The notes under the pieces were generated by a model. The model had not been told where the DNA came from. It saw only the letters and a program-made list of their open reading frames with translations, and did not search any database. From a virus, in the IMG/VR virus record IMGVR_UViG_3300030061_000751, positions 1 through 57,402 of that record: a DNA stretch of 57,402 nucleotides. One strand, given 5' to 3'. Position 1 is the stretch's first letter. Every line of letters starts with the position of its first letter. Shown in pieces: positions 38,380 through 46,747 of the stretch. The translations under genes were made by a program, and so were the position numbers.

Positions 38380-38394
38380 TATGTATATACAGTG
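38380..38394. promoter_or_regulatory. LexA-box-like site 2 (inverted copy)
   Basis: TATGTATATACAGTG is the exact reverse complement of 37602-37616. This copy lacks the left CTG arm (CATATG instead of CTGTATG), so it is a weaker match to a LexA box. The pair flanks the terminase small-subunit gene. Confidence 0.5.
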
Positions 38395-38621
38395 ATCTGC
38401 TCAAAAAATGAGCTAATTTTGGACTTTGTCTTACTGTCACACTGTCTAATCGGGGGGATTTTGCTCAGAAAACGCCCTAGGAGTCCCACTACCCCCCACT
38501 TTTCTACAAAAATTTGCCCAAAATGCCAAAAATTACCAAAAAAGCGGTAAAAACCACTGTCTAACTGTAGATTTGTGCCTGTCAAGGGGGTATATTCTGT
38601 ACAATCCGAGGGGTATTTCTA

Positions 38622-38746
38622 CCTAGTAATTTTCTAGGTCTAGAAATCTCCTAGAACTAGGACTGTTCTGGCCTAGTAATTACCTAAGTTTGTTTTTTAT
38701 AGGAATGTTCTAGCTAGAACCTTCCTAGACCTAGGATATTACTAGG
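38622..38746. promoter_or_regulatory. CTAG operator-like array 2 (three 17-bp sites)
   Basis: Sites CCTAGTAATTTTCTAGG (38622-38638), CCTAGTAATTACCTAAG (38672-38688) and CCTAGGATATTACTAGG (38730-38746, reverse orientation). The perfect palindrome GTTCTAGCTAGAAC is at 38707-38720. Eleven CTAG tetramers occur in 123 bases. The array precedes the late-operon ATG at 38784 by about 40 bases. Same consensus as array 1. Confidence 0.7.
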
Positions 38747-38783
38747 GGGAACACCCTATTTGCGCCCATAGTGGAGAATTTTT

Positions 38784-40265
38784 ATGCCTGTAGCAGGTGA
38801 AGTGGTCCAGTTAAACCCAGATGGGACGGTGCCGGAGGGGGCGTATTACAATCCTGCGGCTGGCGTAGCAATGGTAATACCCGGCGGCATACTCGATACG
38901 GGTGACAGTCCTTCAACCACGGGTTCGGGTGATGTCTTGGAACTAACGCCTATCGTGGACGCAGAAGGCAATACAGTTTCATCTACAGACTACGACTCTG
39001 GAAACTTTGTAGGTGTCGCCAGTCCCGGCAATCAGGGCAATGTCCCAGTCACAACACTGGAAGCCATGCAGGGGGTGTATGTAGACAAGCTGGGCCGCAC
39101 CGGAACGCCAGAGAACGTGATTAACTGGGTCAATGCCGTTAATGCTGGGCAGATGACCTTTGATGAGGCCGTGGCTGGCATTGCGAACTCAGCAGAGGGG
39201 CAAGCCTACGCCGCAAGTCAGGCCGCTGGTGCAGACGCAAACGCAGACGCAAACGCAGACGCAGACGCTGATACTGGTATGCCGGGTCCGCCAGACGGAG
39301 ACGATGTGCTAGACGCTACAACAAATGGGGCGCCGCCACCCGTCAATACCAACTTCAACCCTCTGATACAGCAGTATTATCAGGAATTGTTCAATCGTCA
39401 GGCGCAACAGCCGGGGCTTGATTACTTCTCAGGCAGACTAGGGTCTGGTGCCCTCACTGAGGAAGGGTTGCGGGATGCCATCATCTCTGGCGCTACAGGA
39501 ACAGATAAGCTTTACTACGATTCTTCTCAGGCGTATGGCCCCGTATTTGACGCAACACAGTCATTGTTTGGCAGACGACCCGCAAGGGGAAGATACAACC
39601 CAGAGACAGGACAGCTTGAGGGCGGATTTGGGCAGTACAGGAGACAGCTTGACGCAGGAGAACTGACGCCCGAACAGCTTAGAGGCAGGCTAGTACAGCT
39701 TGCCTATAATCGTGGCGAAGGTGGAGGGCAAAGCGGAGACTACCAAAACTACCTCAACACGCTAGGCATAGACCGGGCAAACAATCCATTCCTGCAAGAT
39801 GATGGCACTTACGCCAATGTCGCTTATGGCAGTGATCTGAGTCAGTACCAGCCAGACCCCGGAATGCCTGCTCCGCCACCCGGAAGCAATCTACCGCTCC
39901 CCGGAGAAGGAACACCCTTTCCGATGCCCGGCCCCACGCCGCCCAGAATGCCCGGAAAAGGTGGCGGAATGCCCGGAAGAATGCCCGGTCAGTACATTAC
40001 AGGCAACCAGCTTTACTCCGGTATGCCTTATGGCATGAGTCAGCCTATGGGTATGTTCGCGCAACCGATGATATATCAGCCCCCGCAGTTTTCTGAGCAA
40101 TATATGCCTAACCGTGGGTTGATGTCTGGATACTCGACGGGCTTTGGGTCTTACGGCGGCTATCGAAGACCCAGATTTGGTGGCGGTAAAGGCGGCTTGA
40201 GAACCAGACCAATTTACCCGATGGGTGGAGGAAAGGGTGGATTCGGAGGCGGTTTCGGCTACTGA
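38784..40265 (+). CDS. Virion-associated protein with DUF4214-like domain
   Basis: 493 residues from ATG 38784 (GGAGA 7 bases upstream). Residues about 150-165 are an Ala/Asp/Asn repeat. IQQYYQELFNRQAQQPGLDY then FSGRLGSGALTEEGLRDAII (about 196-236) matches the Y..LF.R.PD..GL.Y pattern of DUF4214-like linker domains. The C-terminal third is Pro/Gly/Met-rich (MPGRMPGQ, GGGKGG repeats). Such proteins may be surface or scaffolding components. First gene after the CTAG array and ahead of the terminase, hence likely made in quantity. Confidence 0.75.
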   Translation: MPVAGEVVQLNPDGTVPEGAYYNPAAGVAMVIPGGILDTGDSPSTTGSGDVLELTPIVDAEGNTVSSTDYDSGNFVGVASPGNQGNVPVTTLEAMQGVYVDKLGRTGTPENVINWVNAVNAGQMTFDEAVAGIANSAEGQAYAASQAAGADANADANADADADTGMPGPPDGDDVLDATTNGAPPPVNTNFNPLIQQYYQELFNRQAQQPGLDYFSGRLGSGALTEEGLRDAIISGATGTDKLYYDSSQAYGPVFDATQSLFGRRPARGRYNPETGQLEGGFGQYRRQLDAGELTPEQLRGRLVQLAYNRGEGGGQSGDYQNYLNTLGIDRANNPFLQDDGTYANVAYGSDLSQYQPDPGMPAPPPGSNLPLPGEGTPFPMPGPTPPRMPGKGGGMPGRMPGQYITGNQLYSGMPYGMSQPMGMFAQPMIYQPPQFSEQYMPNRGLMSGYSTGFGSYGGYRRPRFGGGKGGLRTRPIYPMGGGKGGFGGGFGY

Positions 40266-40266
40266 G

Positions 40267-40518
40267 ATGCGCCGCAACTACCGCAAGGAATACGACAACT
40301 ACCAAGCCAAGCCCAAACAGCGCCGAAACAATGACAAGCGGAAAGCCGCTAGGCGCTTGATGGAGAAGGAAGGCAGGGTTAAGAAGGGTGACGGCAAAGA
40401 CGTAGCCCACAAGAAACCACTGGCAAAGGGCGGCTCTAATAAGAAGGGCAACTTGAAAGTGGCGAACAGATCAAAGAACAGGTCATTTAAGCGTACTAAA
40501 ACAGCACGGATGGCGTAA
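40267..40518 (+). CDS. Small basic HNH-like protein
   Basis: 83 residues from ATG 40267. Lys/Arg-rich throughout. DVAHKKPLAKGGSNKKGNLK then VANRSKNRSFKR mirrors the end of phage HNH nucleases (DH-PL-GG-N-L-N-R), but the usual acidic/His residue before the His is Ala, so activity is uncertain. HNH genes often neighbour terminases and aid packaging. ATG of the terminase overlaps its stop by one base. Confidence 0.65.
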   Translation: MRRNYRKEYDNYQAKPKQRRNNDKRKAARRLMEKEGRVKKGDGKDVAHKKPLAKGGSNKKGNLKVANRSKNRSFKRTKTARMA

Positions 40519-42026
40519 TGTCAGACCTAATCACGCCCGAACTAGCTAAGAAGCTAAAGGGCGCATCTCCAGAGATGAGGCTTAGGGCCGCAGAGCTTCT
40601 GGAGAAAGCAAAGCAGGCAGAAGAGATAGAAAAGGCACAGACCTCTTATATGGGGTTTGTGAAGCACATGTGGCCTGCATTTATTGAAGGCAGGCATCAC
40701 AAGATTATGGCAGAGGCGTTTGAGCGCATTGCTAGAGGCGAACTGAAGCGCCTGATCGTGAATATGCCGCCACGCCACACCAAGTCTGAGTTTGCTTCTT
40801 TCTTGCTACCGGCATGGTTCTTGGGCCAGATGCCTGAGAAGAAAATCATTCAGACGGCGCACACCGCTGAATTATCTGTCGGTTTCGGCAGAAAGGTGCG
40901 AAACCTTGTGGATTCGGATGACTTCAAGAAGGTCTTTCCTAGTCTACAACTAAGAGCAGACTCAAAGGCGGCGGGACGCTGGAGCACCAACAAGAATGGC
41001 GAATACTTCGCTATCGGTGTTGGCGGTGCGGTAACAGGTAAAGGTGCCGATCTGTTGATTATTGACGACCCTCACTCAGAGCAGGAGGGCCAGTCAGCAG
41101 ACCCAGCCGTGTTTGACCGGACGTATGACTGGTACACATCTGGGCCTCGACAGCGTCTTCAGCCGGGAGGCGCTATTGTTATTGTAATGACGCGCTGGCA
41201 TATGCGTGATTTGACCGGCAAGATTATTAAGTCTTCTGCTCAACGGGTAGGTTCCGATGAGTGGGAGCTAATAGAGTTTCCAGCCATCATGCCGTCAGGA
41301 AAACCCCTGTGGCCTGAGTTCTGGAGCCAAACGGAGCTTGAGGCTCTGCGGAGCGAACTGCCCTCCCCCAAGTGGAACGCGCAGTACCAGCAAAACCCAA
41401 CCGCCGAAGAAGGCGCACTGATCAAGAGAGAATGGTGGAAAAGGTGGGAGCCTGACTATCCGCCGCAATGTGAGTTCGTGATTCAGTCATGGGACACAGC
41501 TTTCTTGAAAACCCAACGGGCAGACTACTCTGCCTGCACAACGTGGGGCGTGTTTTATCACCCCGACGATGACGGCCTATCACAGCCGAATATCATCCTA
41601 TTGGATGCCTACAAAGAACGTCTGGAGTTTCCTGAGCTAAAGAAAACGGCTTACGAGATGTGGAGTGAGATGCAACCAGACGCATTTATCGTGGAAGGAA
41701 AGGCGGCAGGGATGCCGCTTATTTTTGAACTACGGGCGATGGGGATTCCGGTTTCGGAATACACCCCCTCGCGTGGTAACGACAAGATAGCAAGGGTAAA
41801 CGCTGTTGCTGACTTGTTTGCTTCTGGCAACGTATGGGCGCCAGAGACACGATTCGCTGAAGAAGTCATTGAGGAATTTGCCGCGTTCCCTGCTGGGGAG
41901 CATGACGACCTTGTGGACTCTTCAACGCAAGCACTTCTCCGTTTCAGGCAGGGCGGCTTTGTATCGCTCCACACTGACGAGGAAGATGACTTTGACCCCC
42001 ACGGGAGGGTGGCAAACTATTACTGA
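40518..42026 (+). CDS. terL: Terminase large subunit
   Basis: 502 residues. ATPase: Walker A-like PPRHTKSE at 84-91, Walker B LLIIDDP at 179-185. Nuclease: SWDTAF at 324-329 with D326, middle acidic residues, and HDDLVDS at 462-468. These are the expected order and length for a phage packaging motor. It pumps DNA through the portal encoded at 43695. Headful or cos packaging cannot be decided from sequence alone. Confidence 0.95.
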   Translation: MSDLITPELAKKLKGASPEMRLRAAELLEKAKQAEEIEKAQTSYMGFVKHMWPAFIEGRHHKIMAEAFERIARGELKRLIVNMPPRHTKSEFASFLLPAWFLGQMPEKKIIQTAHTAELSVGFGRKVRNLVDSDDFKKVFPSLQLRADSKAAGRWSTNKNGEYFAIGVGGAVTGKGADLLIIDDPHSEQEGQSADPAVFDRTYDWYTSGPRQRLQPGGAIVIVMTRWHMRDLTGKIIKSSAQRVGSDEWELIEFPAIMPSGKPLWPEFWSQTELEALRSELPSPKWNAQYQQNPTAEEGALIKREWWKRWEPDYPPQCEFVIQSWDTAFLKTQRADYSACTTWGVFYHPDDDGLSQPNIILLDAYKERLEFPELKKTAYEMWSEMQPDAFIVEGKAAGMPLIFELRAMGIPVSEYTPSRGNDKIARVNAVADLFASGNVWAPETRFAEEVIEEFAAFPAGEHDDLVDSSTQALLRFRQGGFVSLHTDEEDDFDPHGRVANYY

Positions 42027-42777
42027 CATCAATCGCTGGCACGGCTTTGTTGATAATCTGGAGCGCAAACTGCGCCCGATGTTTAGGCGGCACTCCAAGC
42101 TAGGAGGCCTAGCCTACTTCGACAACAAAGACTTTCCGATTGCCCACAAGCTGGAAGAAAACTACTTCGTGATACGCGGAGAGTTCGATCAGGTGAGACA
42201 GCGGTTGCAGGACTTTCCGTTGTTCCAAGATATAAGTCCCGAGCAGACCTATATATCGGATGACGATAAGTGGAGGATGTTCTTCCTCAAGGCGAACAAC
42301 ATACGCTTTGAGAAGAACTGCGAGATGTTTCCCAAGACGATGGCGGTTGTCGAGAGCGACAAAAATATCGTTTCGGCCTATTTCTCCATCCTCGACTCAA
42401 ACAAGATGCTTGTACCCCATGAGGGGCCGTGGTCTGGGGTGCTGAGAATGCACCTTGGCGTGGACATACCCACAGATGGAAAGGGATGTGTGCTGTCTGT
42501 GATGGGCAGAGAGTATCGTTGGAAGACCGGCAAGGTCGTTATATTTGACGATACCTACGAGCATTTTGCGATCAACCTGACGGATAACATCAGGGTGGTC
42601 TTGTTTATGGATTATCTTAGGCCACTCCCGTTGCCTCTGCATTGGTTGAACAAGTTTTGCATCTACATAGGGCGATTCTTGCCGTACTACAAAGTACCGA
42701 TCCAGCGGCATAAGGCGTGGGAACGGAGGTTTTACGGCGAAGATGGCATTCCTGCAAAGCAACATTCCGCACTTTAA
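41986..42777 (+). CDS. Aspartyl/asparaginyl beta-hydroxylase-like 2OG-Fe(II) oxygenase
   Basis: 263 residues from ATG 41986, overlapping the terminase by 41 bases; the frame is open further upstream but that stretch lies inside the terminase. MLVPHEGPWSGVLRMHLGVD, then KTGKVVIFDDTYEHFAINLT and NIRVVLFMDYLRPL carry the His...Asp...His...Arg order (H-EG, FDD, EH, DNIR) of the AspH family. These enzymes hydroxylate Asp/Asn side chains using 2-oxoglutarate and iron. The C-terminus is basic and hydrophobic. Unusual site between terminase and portal, so the substrate may be a virion protein. Confidence 0.82.
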   Translation: MTLTPTGGWQTITDINRWHGFVDNLERKLRPMFRRHSKLGGLAYFDNKDFPIAHKLEENYFVIRGEFDQVRQRLQDFPLFQDISPEQTYISDDDKWRMFFLKANNIRFEKNCEMFPKTMAVVESDKNIVSAYFSILDSNKMLVPHEGPWSGVLRMHLGVDIPTDGKGCVLSVMGREYRWKTGKVVIFDDTYEHFAINLTDNIRVVLFMDYLRPLPLPLHWLNKFCIYIGRFLPYYKVPIQRHKAWERRFYGEDGIPAKQHSAL

Positions 42778-43432
42778 GTGCTGGGTAAGACGCGAATACA
42801 CACACAACCACAGCAAATATCATGGCGAGTTTCTACACGCTATGGCGGTTGCAGTAACAACGATGCCCTGTCGGTGTCTCAGCTTCCAGATGATATTCAC
42901 TGGCGCTGAAACCTATGACAACGACGAGCCAAACATCCACGGAGGCGCGATGTGGGCAAGGATGCCCATCACTGCCTTGGTCGGAGACACCCCCTTTGAG
43001 GAGTGGCCCGAGCCAATGCCGGTCTACGCGGCCCAGCCGTGGGACTGCTCGTCCAGAGAGCACAGCGTTTATGTCCTTGAGAGGGCAACGCCGTGTCCTT
43101 GGATCGCCAAGATAGACGGGGAGTTTTACCCTGCTAAGTATATGTTCACGGTGGACTACACAGACAACGAGATCGCTGACGACCCTGCTCAACACAAGCA
43201 GAGCCATGTGATGGAGCTTCTGGATGCAGGCCCGTGGACAGGCAATATCGTGGCGCTACCCAACAACCGTGTACGGGTGACACACCCGGCATGGTGGTCA
43301 ACGGGAGAGGGCGCACCGGACTTCAGGCCGTCACAGCACATTCACTACTCCAAGTCCGACTTGGATTACACGCTGGACGTAAACAGAGTATTCGACAACT
43401 TATACGCAGGTGAGGACGATGAAGAAACCTAA
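42743..43432 (+). CDS. Conserved hypothetical in packaging operon
   Basis: 229 residues, overlapping the oxygenase by 35 bases. His/Trp-rich: WVRREYTHNHSKYHGEFLHA near the start, IHGGAMWARMPITALVG, DCSSREHSVYVLERATPCPW, and a Trp-rich WWSTGEGAPDFRPSQHIHYS at the end. The pattern is known from marine phages next to terminase or portal (from memory) but has no assigned function. It may act with the oxygenase or in assembly. Confidence 0.8.
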   Translation: MAFLQSNIPHFKCWVRREYTHNHSKYHGEFLHAMAVAVTTMPCRCLSFQMIFTGAETYDNDEPNIHGGAMWARMPITALVGDTPFEEWPEPMPVYAAQPWDCSSREHSVYVLERATPCPWIAKIDGEFYPAKYMFTVDYTDNEIADDPAQHKQSHVMELLDAGPWTGNIVALPNNRVRVTHPAWWSTGEGAPDFRPSQHIHYSKSDLDYTLDVNRVFDNLYAGEDDEET

Positions 43433-43694
43433 AGGCATGGCAAACGGCGGCATGATGCGAAAGGTTCCCAAAGGCATGGCGGCAGGCGGCACAAAGGGCG
43501 AAAAGCTCAAGATGGTTACCAACGACAAGGGCGAAGAGGTGCCACATTTTGCCGCAGACGGCAAAGGGAAAATGGCAGGCGGCGGAAAGACAAGAGTAGC
43601 CAACAAGATGATGCCCAAAGGCTATTTCAAGGGCGGCAAAACCATGAATACCAAGATGGATACCAAAGGCGGCAAGATGGGTGGCAAAGGCTAA
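43419..43694 (+). CDS. Small Lys/Gly-rich basic protein
   Basis: 91 residues from ATG 43419 (in-frame GTG 43410 overlaps the ribosome-binding site GGTGAGGA). Repeating KGMA(A/N)GG and (K)GGK motifs with a central EEVPHFAADGKGK. Likely a disordered, nucleic-acid- or virion-binding protein. Ends directly before the portal start. Confidence 0.75.
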   Translation: MKKPKGMANGGMMRKVPKGMAAGGTKGEKLKMVTNDKGEEVPHFAADGKGKMAGGGKTRVANKMMPKGYFKGGKTMNTKMDTKGGKMGGKG

Positions 43695-46151
43695 GTGGCT
43701 ATTGACCGCGTAGCAACACCCTTCAGCCCTCAAGGGGCTGGCGAGGAACAGCTAGAGATCGTGATCGAAAACCCTGAGTCTGTCAGTGTGATGGACGAAG
43801 ACGGGGGCATGATTATTGATTTCGATCCCAATATGCCTGCCCTCATGGGTGTTGATCATGGCTCCAACCTAGCGGAGTACATGGACGAGCGAGACCTAGA
43901 TAGTCTTGCTAGCGAGCTTGTTGGGCAGTTTGACGCTGATCGCATGAGCCGTGCGGATTGGGAAGACTCCTATGTCCGTGGTCTTGATCTTCTTGGACTA
44001 AAGTTTGAGGACAGGTCTACACCGTGGGAGGGCGCTTGTGGCGTCTTTCACCCGATGCTGTCTGAGGCGGTTATCCGCTTTCAAGCCCAGACCATACAGG
44101 AGATATATCCTGCCAGTGGTCCTGTAAAGACCACTATCGTCGGCAAGATAGACGACGAAAAGACTAAGCAGGCGCACAGAGTACAGAACTACCTGAACTA
44201 CCTGATTACCCAGCGTATGACGGAGTACAGAACGGAGACAGAGAAGCTGTTGTTCTCCCTGCCGATTGCAGGCTCCGCATTCCGTAAAGTCTACTTTGAC
44301 CCAAGTATGGGCAGACCCTGCGCCATGTTTGTGCCAGCAGAGGATTTTGTGGTCAGCTATGGTGCGTCAGACCTGTCAACGTGCGAACGCGCCACCCATG
44401 TGATGAAGAAAACTTCCAATGAAATCAGGAAGTTACAGGTTGCTGGGTTTTATTCAGACATAGATTTGCCTGCACCAACACCGGACATTTCTGAGATACA
44501 GCAGAAGTATGACCGGATGACGGGAGACTCGGACAACTACGAGCTTGACCATAGGCACACCCTGCTGGAGATGCACGTTGACATCGACCTGCTAGGGTTT
44601 GAGGACACAGACAAGGGCAAGCAGACAGGCATTGCTTTGCCTTACGTTGTTACCATTGACAAGTCATCACGAACGATCCTGTCGATACGGCGCAACTGGT
44701 ACGAAGACGATCCCAACAAAATGAAGCGGGATCACTACGTTCATTACCAGTATCTGCCGGGGCTGGGATTCTACGGGTTTGGCTTGGTACACATGATCGG
44801 CGGTCTATCCAAGTCGGCAACATCTTTGCTCCGACAGTTGGTGGACGCTGGAACACTTGCCAACCTACCGGGGGGATTGAAGTCTCGGGGACTCAGGATC
44901 AAGGGCGATGACACTCCCATCATGCCCGGCGAGTTCCGTGACGTAGACGTTCCGGGTGGTGCAATCCGCGACAACATCACGTTCCTGCCCTACAAGGAGC
45001 CAAGCAACGTCCTTTACCAGTTGCTGGGCGACATTGTGAATGAGGGGCGTCGATTCGCGTCAGCGGCGGATGTGAAAGCCTCAGACATCAATGGCGAAGC
45101 GCCGGTTGGCACCACACTTGCAGTACTAGAGCGAGAGATGAAGGTGATGAGTGCGGTACAAGCCCGTGTTCACGCCGCAGTCTCCAAAGAACTCAAGATA
45201 CTGTCGGAGCTTGTCAGGGACTATGGCCCAGAGGTTTATCCCTATGAGGAGGGCGATGGGCAGATTGTCCCCACAGACTTTGATGATCGGGTAGACATTA
45301 TCCCTGTCAGTGACCCCAATGCGGGGACGATGGCGCAAAGGATTATGCAGTATCAGGCGGCGTTGCAGTTGGCGGCTCAGGCACCCCAGATGTATGACAT
45401 GCCACTGCTTCACCGCCAAATGTTAGACGTTTTGGGCATTCAGGATGCAGACAAGATCGTCCCAACAGAGGACGACATCAAGCCGACAGACCCTGTCACA
45501 GAGAATATGAACATCATTACCGGCGAGCCGGTCAAGGCGTTCATATATCAGGATCACGAAGCGCACATCCAAGTTCACATGGCGGCGATGCAAAACCCAG
45601 AGATTATGAAGATGGTCGCCAGAGCGCCTAATAAGAAGGCCATAGAGGCCGCTTTTGCCGCGCACATTGCAGAACATGTAGCGTTTCTATACAGAGCTAG
45701 GATTGAGAAAGAGCTGGGAATGGAGCTTCCCGGCCCAGACGAGAAGCTACCTGAAGATATCGAACTGCGTATATCCAGATTGGCAGTGCCTGCCGCAGAA
45801 CAGCTTACAGGCAAGGCCCAGATGATGGAGCAGGCAGAGAAAAACGCCCAGCAGTCACAAGACCCGATTGTTCAGATGCAACAACGCGAGTTGGCGCTCA
45901 AAGAACAGCAGGCGGCGGCTAAGGCGCAGACCGACATGGCTAAAGTCCAAGTCGATGCACAAAAGGCGGAAGCCAAAACCATGCTTGATCTGGAAAAGAT
46001 GGATCAGGAGGAACGCTTAGAAAGCGCAAAGATCGCCGCAAAGGTGGCGATGCAAGACTCCAAAGAGGAAACCCAGCAAGAAATAGAGGGTTTCAAGGCT
46101 GGATTCAACTTAATCAGGGACACCCTAGATGACGAAAAAGGCAACGAATAA
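43695..46151 (+). CDS. Portal protein
   Basis: 818 residues from GTG 43695. RADWEDSYVRGLDLLGLKFE, STPWEGACGVFHPMLSEAVI, QEIYPASGPVKTTIVG and VEMHVDIDLLGFEDT-type segments are characteristic of large P22-like portals in marine podoviruses. The C-terminal 120 residues form a Gln/Lys/Ala coiled coil (QQREL, EQQAAAKAQTDMAKVQVDAQ). The dodecamer forms the DNA channel for the terminase. Length is above the ~725 of P22 owing to the C-terminal coil. Confidence 0.92.
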   Translation: MAIDRVATPFSPQGAGEEQLEIVIENPESVSVMDEDGGMIIDFDPNMPALMGVDHGSNLAEYMDERDLDSLASELVGQFDADRMSRADWEDSYVRGLDLLGLKFEDRSTPWEGACGVFHPMLSEAVIRFQAQTIQEIYPASGPVKTTIVGKIDDEKTKQAHRVQNYLNYLITQRMTEYRTETEKLLFSLPIAGSAFRKVYFDPSMGRPCAMFVPAEDFVVSYGASDLSTCERATHVMKKTSNEIRKLQVAGFYSDIDLPAPTPDISEIQQKYDRMTGDSDNYELDHRHTLLEMHVDIDLLGFEDTDKGKQTGIALPYVVTIDKSSRTILSIRRNWYEDDPNKMKRDHYVHYQYLPGLGFYGFGLVHMIGGLSKSATSLLRQLVDAGTLANLPGGLKSRGLRIKGDDTPIMPGEFRDVDVPGGAIRDNITFLPYKEPSNVLYQLLGDIVNEGRRFASAADVKASDINGEAPVGTTLAVLEREMKVMSAVQARVHAAVSKELKILSELVRDYGPEVYPYEEGDGQIVPTDFDDRVDIIPVSDPNAGTMAQRIMQYQAALQLAAQAPQMYDMPLLHRQMLDVLGIQDADKIVPTEDDIKPTDPVTENMNIITGEPVKAFIYQDHEAHIQVHMAAMQNPEIMKMVARAPNKKAIEAAFAAHIAEHVAFLYRARIEKELGMELPGPDEKLPEDIELRISRLAVPAAEQLTGKAQMMEQAEKNAQQSQDPIVQMQQRELALKEQQAAAKAQTDMAKVQVDAQKAEAKTMLDLEKMDQEERLESAKIAAKVAMQDSKEETQQEIEGFKAGFNLIRDTLDDEKGNE

Positions 46152-46329
46152 CGTCCTACAGGCTATACAGGATGACCTGAGAACCCAGATGAACGAGGTT
46201 TCAGATCACATGGCAATGGGCGGTTGCAAAAACATGGACGAGTATTCTCGTAATGTAGGCATCATCCAAGGGCTGGCCTTTGCAGAGAGGACGCTATTAG
46301 ACCTAGACGAGAGGTTGGAGCGCGAGTAA
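46129..46329 (+). CDS. Small helical protein
   Basis: 66 residues, overlapping the portal by 23 bases. NNVLQAIQDDLRTQMNEVSD then GIIQGLAFAERTLLDLDERL. Helical, acidic; possibly assembly-related. No family recognised. Confidence 0.7.
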   Translation: MTKKATNNVLQAIQDDLRTQMNEVSDHMAMGGCKNMDEYSRNVGIIQGLAFAERTLLDLDERLERE

Positions 46330-46332
46330 TTC

Positions 46333-46378
46333 GTTACAAACGGTAACGCATGGTGACACCAGACACCTATTTCTGGTG
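46333..46378 (+). promoter_or_regulatory. Two hairpins before the GroES-like gene
   Basis: GTTAC-AAACG-GTAAC (46333-46347) and CACCAGA-N8-TCTGGTG (46357-46378). Neither is followed by a T-run. The second ends 12 bases before ATG 46391, so it may modulate translation or mRNA processing. Confidence 0.45.
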
Positions 46379-46390
46379 CAGGAACGGACT

Positions 46391-46747
46391 ATGACTGAAG
46401 AAGACACAGAAGTTGCCAAGCAACTACCCGACCCGAAAGGCTACAAATTACTTATCGCTCTCCCCGAACCGGAAGAAATGACGGAGGGAGGCATCCTCAA
46501 GGCAAGAGAAACCATGCAGACAGAAGAGATTGGTTCTGTTTGCGGGTTTGTAATGAAGATGGGCGCTGACGCTTATGGAGACAAGACTCGTTTCCCAAGC
46601 GGCCCGTGGTGTGAGGAAGGTGATTGGGTGCTGATGCGCTCATATAGCGGAACGCGATTCAAGGTTCATGGTAAGGAATTTCGCCTTATCAACGACGATA
46701 GCGTTGAAGCAGTAGTTGAAGACCCGAGGGGGATTGTGAAGGTATGA
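46391..46747 (+). CDS. GroES-like co-chaperonin
   Basis: 118 residues from ATG 46391; GTG 46376 in frame is inside the hairpin region. PDPKGYKLLIALPEPEEMTE then GGILKARETMQTEEIGSVCG match the Cpn10 start and mobile loop region. CEEGDWVLMRSYSGTRFKVH and EFRLINDDSVEAVVEDP match the second half (GD.V....G...). It would cap host GroEL to fold capsid proteins, as T4 gp31 does. It sits between portal and scaffold, as expected for such a role. Confidence 0.85.
   Translation: MTEEDTEVAKQLPDPKGYKLLIALPEPEEMTEGGILKARETMQTEEIGSVCGFVMKMGADAYGDKTRFPSGPWCEEGDWVLMRSYSGTRFKVHGKEFRLINDDSVEAVVEDPRGIVKV

Larger units (their letters stand above)
38300..38783. promoter_or_regulatory. Late-operon control region
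   Basis: 484 bases without a gene. Contents: a C-run (38346-38359), the second LexA-box-like sequence (38380-38394), hairpin GCTC/GAGC followed by TAATTTT (38399-38420, a weak terminator), two CACTGTCTAA repeats (near 38441 and 38556), hairpin TTACC/GGTAA (38534-38551), -10-like TATATT near 38591 and CTAG array 2. The late promoter should lie here, but no confident host-type -35/-10 pair was found. Confidence 0.6.

Noticed and set aside
41806-41985. Upstream extension of the oxygenase gene
   Set aside because: Lies wholly inside the terminase coding sequence and reads as an out-of-frame Leu/Ser/Arg string; the conserved protein starts at ATG 41986.
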